From: Thermofilum sp.
GTDB taxonomy: Archaea; Thermoproteota; Thermoprotei; Thermofilales; Thermofilaceae
DNA length: 13,832 nt
Direction of reading: 5' to 3'
NCBI GenBank assembly: GCA_020832965.1
Contig: JAJHRM010000043.1
Span: 1 to 13,832 of the forward strand
The translations under genes were made by a program, and so were the position numbers. Under the pieces are notes generated by a model. That model was not told the origin of the DNA and made no database searches. It saw nothing but the letters and a program-made list of their open reading frames with translations. Positions within the stretch are counted from its first letter, which is position 1. Each line of letters opens with the position of its first letter. Below, piece after piece: positions 1 through 5,711 of the stretch.

Positions 1-948
1 TCGTCCCTCTTCGCCCTCCCGGCGGTCGGGAAGGCGGACGTGGTGTGGGCGGCGAACCCCAACATCATCTCGTTCTTCCCCGCGATGGTGTACGGGCTGC
101 TGCTCAGGGCGCCCGTAGCCCTCAACATCGACGACCTCTGGCCCGAAGACATGTACAGTCTCAACCTCCTCAAGCCCAACAGCTTTTTCGCGAAAGCGGC
201 GGAGGCGCTCGCGAGAATCGCCTACCACAAGGCGAAGGTCATCACGCCGATCAGCCCCTACTACAAGCTCGTCATCTGCGGCAGGTACCGGGCCGACCCC
301 AGCAAAGTGAAAACCTTGAGAGCCGGCGTCGACACGAGCAAGTTCAAACCCTGCCCACCCCGCCAGCGCGGCGGCAAGTTCACCGTGCTCTACAGCGGAG
401 CCTTCTCCGTAGCCTACGACTTCGAGCAGGTGCTGCAAGCAGCCAAGATGCTCCAGAGCGAGAACGTGGAGTTCGTGCTCCAAGGCGGCGGAGAGGTGGC
501 GCCTCTCGTGAAGAAGAGGGTCAGAGAGCTCGGCCTCACCAACGTGAAAGTGATAGACAGGATACTGCCGAGAGAGGAGGTCGCCAACCTCCTCTGCCAA
601 GCCGACGCTCTCCTGCTGCCGCTAAAAGACTTCGGCAGACCCTACCTCGGCATCTCCTCCAAGCTGTACGAGTACCAGGCCGCGGGGAAGCCGATACTCT
701 GCGCGGCGAGAGGCGCGCCCGCGCTCCACGTCCTCGAAACCCGCTCCGGCCTCGTGTCAAGGCCCGGCGACCACGAAGCGCTCGCGAAGAACACGCTCGA
801 GCTCGCCCGCAACCCCCAGAAAGCAGAGGAGATGGGCGCCAACGGCAGGAGCTTCGTAGAGCACGAGGCAAGTTTGGAAAAGATAGCTCTGCAGCTGTTC
901 AGCGTGTTAGCATCGGTCATAGAGAAAGAAGGTGTGTTACTTCCTTGA
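1..948 (+). CDS. Family-4 glycosyltransferase, 5'-truncated by the window edge
   Basis: The frame is open from base 1, so the true start lies upstream; 315 residues are visible, and about 60-90 N-terminal residues are probably missing compared with typical 380-400 residue relatives. It is a GT-B fold, retaining (GT4) glycosyltransferase that would move a sugar from a nucleotide donor onto a growing glycan on the cytoplasmic face. Visible residues 42-50 (NIDDLWPED) match the acceptor-side motif of WbuB-like enzymes, and 219-231 (SSKLYEYQAAGKP) is the nucleotide-sugar motif containing the conserved Glu. The C-terminal helices follow (NPQKAEEMGANGR). Codons are strongly GC-rich (45 of 60 bases at 1-60 are G/C), but the last ~90 bases turn AT-richer, just where the next gene begins. 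Its TGA overlaps the TTG start of the aldo/keto reductase. The sugar specificity cannot be told. Confidence 0.93.
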   Translation, partial: SSLFALPAVGKADVVWAANPNIISFFPAMVYGLLLRAPVALNIDDLWPEDMYSLNLLKPNSFFAKAAEALARIAYHKAKVITPISPYYKLVICGRYRADPSKVKTLRAGVDTSKFKPCPPRQRGGKFTVLYSGAFSVAYDFEQVLQAAKMLQSENVEFVLQGGGEVAPLVKKRVRELGLTNVKVIDRILPREEVANLLCQADALLLPLKDFGRPYLGISSKLYEYQAAGKPILCAARGAPALHVLETRSGLVSRPGDHEALAKNTLELARNPQKAEEMGANGRSFVEHEASLEKIALQLFSVLASVIEKEGVLLP

Positions 949-1952
949 GGTACATTAAATTGGGTAGAAGCGATCTAAAAGTTTCGGTGATCGGCTTAGG
1001 CACTGGGCAGTTCGGAAGCAAAGCATGGGGTTATGGGGTGAGATATGGAGATAAAGATATCATAAATATAATTCAACATGCAATGAAAGTTGGAATAAAT
1101 ATTTTTGACACAGCGGAAACGTATGGTTACGGTAAATCCGAAATGCTCTTGGGAGAAGCCCTAAAAGATTACGATAGAGATGATTTCGTAATAATAACGA
1201 AAGTAGCTCCCTGGAACCTTAGATACAAAGATGTCATAAAGGCAGCTCTTAGAAGCTTAAAACGCCTAAACCTCAAAGAAATAGACCTATATCTAATACA
1301 CTATCCCAATCCATTTATCCCGCTTAAAGAAACATTACGCGCGATGGAAACGCTCGTTAGAGAGGGGAAGGTCCGCTATATAGGAGTAAGCAACTTCAAT
1401 GCGTGGCTGCTAAGAAAAGCAGAAGAAAACCTGAAATCAACAGAAATAGTAGCAAATGAAATCGAATACAATATCCTTTCAAGAAGAGCAGAAAAAGAAA
1501 CAATACCATACTGTCTGAAAAACAAAATAGCGATAATAGCGTACAGCCCCCTAGCAGGAGGCATCCTAACAGGAAAATATACACCCAACAACCCTCCAAG
1601 AGACAGAGCAAGAGCATTCAACTTCCTCGCCCGCAAACACATTCTAGCAAAAAACCAACCTCTTTTTAACATAATGAAGCAAATAGCTGAAGAGAAAGGA
1701 GCAACAATACCCCAAATAGCTCTCAGTTGGATTATAAGTCGCCCACTACACATAGCCATACCAGCAGCTCTTTCCATTGAGGAAGTTGAGGAGAACTCTA
1801 AAGCTGCTCATCTAATACTCTCTCGAGAAGAGTTAAATCGTATCTCTCAAATCGCGGAGGAACTGCACTATCTGATAAATGTTTACGATCATTATTTAAT
1901 AAGAAACATTTCTTGGACAAAAGAGGCTATCAAAAACATCACATTTTTATGA
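945..1952 (+). CDS. Aldo/keto reductase
   Basis: A 335-residue NAD(P)H-dependent oxidoreductase of the aldo/keto reductase superfamily with the usual (alpha/beta)8 barrel length. The catalytic tetrad is visible: Asp55 and Tyr60 (FDTAETYGYG), Lys86 (IITKVAP) and His119 (DLYLIHYPNP). Further family marks are GKVRYIGVSNF (141-151) and AYSPLAGGILTGKY (199-212). The frame is open far upstream, but the family N-terminus (RYIKLGRSDLKVSVIGLG) fixes the start at TTG 945. That start overlaps the preceding stop (TTGA) and has an AAGGTG sequence about 10 bases upstream. The gene ends in an ATGA overlap with the next glycosyltransferase. Aldo/keto reductases are not standard glycan-cluster enzymes; a role in modifying a sugar or sugar nucleotide is inferred only from the overlaps. 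It could instead be a general aldehyde or ketone reductase. Confidence 0.93.
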   Translation: MRYIKLGRSDLKVSVIGLGTGQFGSKAWGYGVRYGDKDIINIIQHAMKVGINIFDTAETYGYGKSEMLLGEALKDYDRDDFVIITKVAPWNLRYKDVIKAALRSLKRLNLKEIDLYLIHYPNPFIPLKETLRAMETLVREGKVRYIGVSNFNAWLLRKAEENLKSTEIVANEIEYNILSRRAEKETIPYCLKNKIAIIAYSPLAGGILTGKYTPNNPPRDRARAFNFLARKHILAKNQPLFNIMKQIAEEKGATIPQIALSWIISRPLHIAIPAALSIEEVEENSKAAHLILSREELNRISQIAEELHYLINVYDHYLIRNISWTKEAIKNITFL

Positions 1953-3121
1953 AGCTTCAAAAGAATGTAGTAATCATAAGATCTCGTGCTATTAATCCAG
2001 GTACATATAAGATAGCTAGCACTTTAGCAAAAAATGGATTCAATGTGCACGTTGTTTTGTGGAATAGAAATCCAGATAATAAAACACTTATCGTTAAAGA
2101 TAAAACATATAATGTTATATTCTTTAATTTAAGAGCTCCGTACGATAAGATTACAGCAATCTTACTTTTTCCTGTGTGGTGGATTTATGAATTTATAATT
2201 CTAATGTTTAAAAGAGAAGTATATATAATTCATATCATTGATTTTGACTCTTTATTGCCAGCCATATTTGTTAAATTTTTTAAGAAAAAAGTTAAAATTG
2301 TTTACTCCATTCAAGACATTTATGCTGAAAATCTACCTAGACATATTCCTAACTTTATTAAGAATGCTATCAAATTTCTTGAAAAAATATCTTTTAAATA
2401 TTGTGACGCCGTTTTTATAGTTAATCCATTAATGTATTATAATTATTATAGAGCTTTTCCAATAAAGCGACTAAAGGTAATATACAATTCTCCTCCCTGT
2501 ATTGAAGAAATAGGAATTTATCCTGAAAAAATAACATATAATTATAAGCCTGTTTTAACAGTATTTTATGCAGGTCTTATACATCGATCTAGGGGTCTGA
2601 TAGAGTTGTTGACAGCCCTAAAAAACGTAGATAATGTGAAACTAATAATTGCTGGAAAGGGACCAGATATTAAGATTTTTTCAAAAATTGCTGATGATCT
2701 CAAAGGTAAAATTGAATATATTGGTATAATACCATATGAGGAAGTAATTAAGAAAACTTTAGAAGTTGATGCTATTGTAGCTTTTTATGATCCCCAAATC
2801 TCCAATAATCGTTATGCAAGTCCTAATAAATTGTTTGAAGCAATGATGTGTTCGAAACCTATAATAATTAATAAAGAAACATTTGCAGCTAATATCGTTG
2901 AAAAAGCAAGATGTGGTTTGGTCGTTCCATATGGGGACGTTAATAGTTTGATTAATGCTTTAATAAAACTGAGAGATAATCCTTCCTTAAGGATGGAACT
3001 AGGGCGAAACGGAAGAAATGTATACGAAAAAATTTTTGCTTGGAAAAAGATGGAACAGAAAATTATTCAAATATACAGGGAGCTTACAGATACCCTTGCA
3101 GACTGTAAGCGTTTATCATAA
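1949..3121 (+). CDS. Family-4 glycosyltransferase
   Basis: A 390-residue GT-B enzyme. The N-terminal half (residues 1-180) includes HIIDFDSLLPAI (95-106) and SIQDIYAEN (120-128), where related enzymes carry acceptor-site motifs. The C-terminal half has FYAGLIHRSRGLIEL (206-220), IIAGKGPD (233-240) and YASPNKLFEAMMCSKP (289-304), whose Glu297 is the conserved nucleotide-sugar residue. A hydrophobic stretch at 68-87 suggests contact with the membrane. The frame opens at TTG 1913, but ATG 1949 is chosen: it gives the normal N-terminus MKLQKNVVIIRS and an exact ATGA overlap with the reductase stop. The DNA is very AT-rich (13 of 60 bases G/C at 2221-2280), unlike the first gene in the window, which suggests acquisition from another source. 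Donor and acceptor are unknown. Confidence 0.93.
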   Translation: MKLQKNVVIIRSRAINPGTYKIASTLAKNGFNVHVVLWNRNPDNKTLIVKDKTYNVIFFNLRAPYDKITAILLFPVWWIYEFIILMFKREVYIIHIIDFDSLLPAIFVKFFKKKVKIVYSIQDIYAENLPRHIPNFIKNAIKFLEKISFKYCDAVFIVNPLMYYNYYRAFPIKRLKVIYNSPPCIEEIGIYPEKITYNYKPVLTVFYAGLIHRSRGLIELLTALKNVDNVKLIIAGKGPDIKIFSKIADDLKGKIEYIGIIPYEEVIKKTLEVDAIVAFYDPQISNNRYASPNKLFEAMMCSKPIIINKETFAANIVEKARCGLVVPYGDVNSLINALIKLRDNPSLRMELGRNGRNVYEKIFAWKKMEQKIIQIYRELTDTLADCKRLS

Positions 3122-3148
3122 ACGAGCTTTGCACGCAGGTTATGAGCA

Positions 3149-3292
3149 GTGATTAAGGTAGCTTATTTCAGTGAAGGGTCTTCAGTCTATGATTGTTTCT
3201 ATATGAAGCATCAAGGTGTTGTAACAATTTCACAGACTCGAACTATTAGCAGATCTTCACCTAATTTAACAATACTCATGGTTATGTTATGA
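3149..3292 (+). pseudogene. 47-codon ORF resembling a glycosyltransferase N-terminus
   Basis: This GTG-started ORF begins VIKVAYFSEGSSVYD, which matches the first beta-strand and loop of many archaeal GT-B glycosyltransferases. It continues through TISQTRTISRSSPN and stops at TGA 3290-3292. The stop overlaps the ATG of the next gene as ATGA, the same arrangement seen between the two genes before it. It is the only coding-like content of the 167-base gap between two glycosyltransferase genes. A whole enzyme would need about 330 more residues, so I read it as the remnant of a deleted glycosyltransferase that may still be translated and couple translation to the downstream gene. A genuine small protein is possible but less likely. 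Confidence 0.4.
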
Positions 3293-4521
3293 ATATTCTT
3301 GTGATTGCCTCTGTTGTAGGTACATCTCCCTCAGAACAACTTTACAGTTTCGTTTTTGACGAGGTTACAAGGCTCGCTAAACAGGGTCTCAGCGTCTCGA
3401 TCGCTCGTCTTAGGTTGAATGGTACTGTGCGGGCTTACTGCGTTGATTTCTACGATATAGATGCGTTTCGTTTCCTGACCTTACCCTTAGGGCTGAGAAA
3501 ACTTGCATATTATCCGCTGCATGCCTTAAACTCTCCACTCCACTTGCTTGGCTTAGAGTTGCTCTATAGTGAGCATATCGAAGGACTCGTAAAAAAACTT
3601 AACCCAAATCTATTGCATGCGCATTTTGCACACTTTGAAGGCTGGTCCGCACTTCTAGCAAAGCTAGGGATGTCAAAAAAAATACCTATCATTGTCACGC
3701 TACACGGTTATGATATAAATATTCTTCCTCAATTCCGTTATGGTGCTCGTTTACATAGAGGGTATGACGAACGTGTTAGGAGAGTCTTGCAATTATCCGA
3801 TGGCGTAATAGCGGTTTCAAAAGATATAGCAGTTGCGGCGAAAAACCTAGGAGCGAGAAATGTCGTTTACCTGCCGAATGGCGTTGACACCAACGTTTTC
3901 AATGATTCAATCACGCCCAGTGAACAGGAGTTTATCGAGCGCCTTAGAAGCAAATGGGGTGCAGAAGGTGCCGATCTCGTCGTCGGTTTCTTCAGGCACA
4001 TACGCGCTTACTACGGAGTACATTATATTTTTCTCGCTGCGAAGGTGCTCTCGATTCTGACGCAAAAAAGGATAAAATTCGTGTTAGGTGGCAATTACGA
4101 CCCGGGGTACTTTTCTCTTCTGCTAAGATATGCTCAGCGTGAAGATCTTAAGAATGACATCTTTTATACGGGCGTGATACCACGGAAAATGATGCCTTTA
4201 GTATACAAAGCCTGTGATGTAGTTGTAAATACTAGCTTAACAGATGGTATGCCGCCTAGCATGCTTGAAGCAATGGCTTCAGGAAAACCGCTAGTTAGCT
4301 TTGCAGTTGGAGGTAATAAAGATATTATTATTTCAGGATTCAATGGTTTCTTAGTACCTCCAAAAGATTATATTAGTTTAGCAACAAGGCTGGTTTATTT
4401 AGCAGAGAATCCAAGCCAGATTAAAAGAATGGGTGCAAATAGTAGGAAACTATCATTAGAAAAATTTAATATAGAAAAAAGGATTCAGAAACTCATAAAT
4501 TTATATAAAACTTTTATATAA
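3289..4521 (+). CDS. Family-4 glycosyltransferase
   Basis: A 410-residue GT4 enzyme with a complete GT-B layout. LLHAHFAHFEGW (108-119) and VTLHGYDIN (136-144) form the acceptor-side domain, and VYLPNGVDTNVF (193-204) marks the hinge. TSLTDGMPPSMLEAMASGKP (315-334), followed by AVGGNKDII, is the donor-binding segment, with Glu327 as the conserved residue and Asp319 where many relatives have Glu. It probably uses a nucleotide sugar and acts in the cytoplasm. The start ATG overlaps the stop of the short ORF upstream. Base composition changes within the gene: 29 of 60 bases are G/C at 3421-3480 but only 13 of 60 at 4441-4500, with the switch near 4200-4300. This suggests a recombination join that kept the frame. 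The last codons form half of a long palindrome. Confidence 0.94.
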   Translation: MNILVIASVVGTSPSEQLYSFVFDEVTRLAKQGLSVSIARLRLNGTVRAYCVDFYDIDAFRFLTLPLGLRKLAYYPLHALNSPLHLLGLELLYSEHIEGLVKKLNPNLLHAHFAHFEGWSALLAKLGMSKKIPIIVTLHGYDINILPQFRYGARLHRGYDERVRRVLQLSDGVIAVSKDIAVAAKNLGARNVVYLPNGVDTNVFNDSITPSEQEFIERLRSKWGAEGADLVVGFFRHIRAYYGVHYIFLAAKVLSILTQKRIKFVLGGNYDPGYFSLLLRYAQREDLKNDIFYTGVIPRKMMPLVYKACDVVVNTSLTDGMPPSMLEAMASGKPLVSFAVGGNKDIIISGFNGFLVPPKDYISLATRLVYLAENPSQIKRMGANSRKLSLEKFNIEKRIQKLINLYKTFI

Positions 4522-4522
4522 A
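4500..4522. promoter_or_regulatory. Perfect 23-bp palindrome containing a TATA-box-like sequence
   Basis: The arms TTTATATAAAA and TTTTATATAAA are exact reverse complements around a single central C. The palindrome covers the last codons and TAA stop (4519-4521) of the preceding glycosyltransferase. The right half with its left context (AAAACTTTTATATAAAG, 4507-4523) closely resembles an archaeal BRE plus TATA box. If used, transcription would start about 25 bases on, near 4543, leaving a leader of about 40 bases before the epimerase start at 4586. Because it is symmetric it could also form a hairpin at the 3' end of the upstream transcript. The sequence is certain; the function is inferred. 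Confidence 0.45.
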
Positions 4523-4585
4523 GAATACTGTGAATGGAGCGAAAGACTATCTGTGCTTTCAAAAACCTTTGAGTTATACTCCTTC

Positions 4586-5659
4586 ATGAAGGTTCTTTCT
4601 GTTGTTGGAACGAGACCTAATTACATCAAGCTAGCTGCTGTCCACGATGTTTTCTCTAAATACTTTGAGCATGTGATAGTAGATACTGGTCAGCATTACG
4701 ATTACGAGATGAATAGGGTGTTCTTCGAGCAGCTGGAGGTTCCGGAGCCGGACTACTTCCTAGGTGTGGGGAGCGGCTCTCACGGGTACCAGGTGGGCGA
4801 GATTGTTAAGCGGGTAGAGGAGGTTCTTTTTAGAGAGCGGCCTAACTTTGTAGTTGTTTACGGTGATACAAACTCTACGCTAGGAGGCGCGCTTGCGGCC
4901 GTGAAGGCGGGTTTTAGAGTTGCGCATGTGGAGGCGGGGTTGCGGAGCTTTGATATGTCAATGCCTGAGGAGATAAACAGGAGAGTTGTGGATCACGTGT
5001 CGAATTTGCTATTTGCGCCTACTAGGAATGCATATAAGAATTTGTTAGCTGAACGTGTTCCTGGTAAGATATTTGTTACAGGTGATGTTCATGTTAGAGC
5101 CTTGAAGAAATGGCTCCCTATAGCAGAGGAGAAGTCGAGTGTTTTGGATAGGCTTGGGCTGGATCCCGGCTATGTTGTGGTTACTATTCATAGGGTTGAA
5201 AATACTGATGATCCTGCTCGGCTTTCAAAGATTGTTGGTCTCCTCGTGGGTCTCGCTAGGTGGGAGCGAGTTGTTTTTCCTGTTCACCCGAGGACTAAGA
5301 AGAGACTTATCGAGATCGGTCTATGGGAGGCTCTTAAGGGGAGCGATATTGTTTTGTCAGAGCCTTTAGGGTACTTGGACTTTCTTAAGTTAATGAGTAA
5401 TAGCCGACTCGTGGTTACCGATTCTGGTGGTGTCCAGAGGGAGGCCTATCTCCTAAGGAAGCCTGTCGTGGTTTTGCGTAAGGTTACTGAGTGGAAGGAG
5501 CTTGTAGACGCTGGACTAGCCCTGCTTGTGGACGTGGATAGTCATTTGAATCCTGAGAAGATCCTAAAGTGGAGCCCCTCTCATTATATTGAAGGACTTC
5601 TTGGCAATGCCGACGCTCCCCAGATGATATGCGAGATTTTGAAGAAAGAGCTTTTATAG
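4586..5659 (+). CDS. wecB: UDP-HexNAc 2-epimerase, non-hydrolysing (WecB family, WbpI-like)
   Basis: A 357-residue cytoplasmic enzyme that should invert C2 of a UDP-N-acetylhexosamine, for example UDP-GlcNAc to UDP-ManNAc, to supply sugar for the glycosyltransferases. Seen in order: VVGTRPNYIKLA (6-17), DTGQHYDYEM (33-42), GDTNST with Asp94, HVEAGLRS with Glu116, MPEEINRR with Glu128/129, TIHRVENTDDP with His202, FPVHPRTKKR (231-240) and VVTDSGGVQREA (276-287). These cover the known catalytic and UDP-binding positions. Classical WecB reads TERPE after the SGG segment; here it is TEWKELVDAG (301-310), closer to WbpI-type enzymes that act on UDP-GlcNAc3NAcA. The substrate may therefore be a modified uronate. 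The frame extends back to GTG 4553, but ATG 4586 gives the family N-terminus MKVLSVVGTRP. Confidence 0.93.
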   Translation: MKVLSVVGTRPNYIKLAAVHDVFSKYFEHVIVDTGQHYDYEMNRVFFEQLEVPEPDYFLGVGSGSHGYQVGEIVKRVEEVLFRERPNFVVVYGDTNSTLGGALAAVKAGFRVAHVEAGLRSFDMSMPEEINRRVVDHVSNLLFAPTRNAYKNLLAERVPGKIFVTGDVHVRALKKWLPIAEEKSSVLDRLGLDPGYVVVTIHRVENTDDPARLSKIVGLLVGLARWERVVFPVHPRTKKRLIEIGLWEALKGSDIVLSEPLGYLDFLKLMSNSRLVVTDSGGVQREAYLLRKPVVVLRKVTEWKELVDAGLALLVDVDSHLNPEKILKWSPSHYIEGLLGNADAPQMICEILKKELL

Positions 5660-5711
5660 TGGTAAAGCGGGTAGTTAAATTTAGTGCGCGCTATAAGGGT
5701 AAAGGGTAAAT

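Noticed and set aside
45..944. Long upstream extension of the aldo/keto reductase frame
   Set aside because: It lies over the GT4 gene in another frame, is Arg/Pro/Gln-rich shadow sequence, and the reductase family N-terminus begins at TTG 945.
1913..1948. Earlier TTG start for the second glycosyltransferase
   Set aside because: ATG 1949 gives the usual N-terminus and a clean ATGA overlap; the extra 12 residues overlap the reductase and look non-specific.
4553..4585. Earlier GTG start for the intact epimerase
   Set aside because: The family begins with the first beta-strand MKVLSVVGTRP at ATG 4586.
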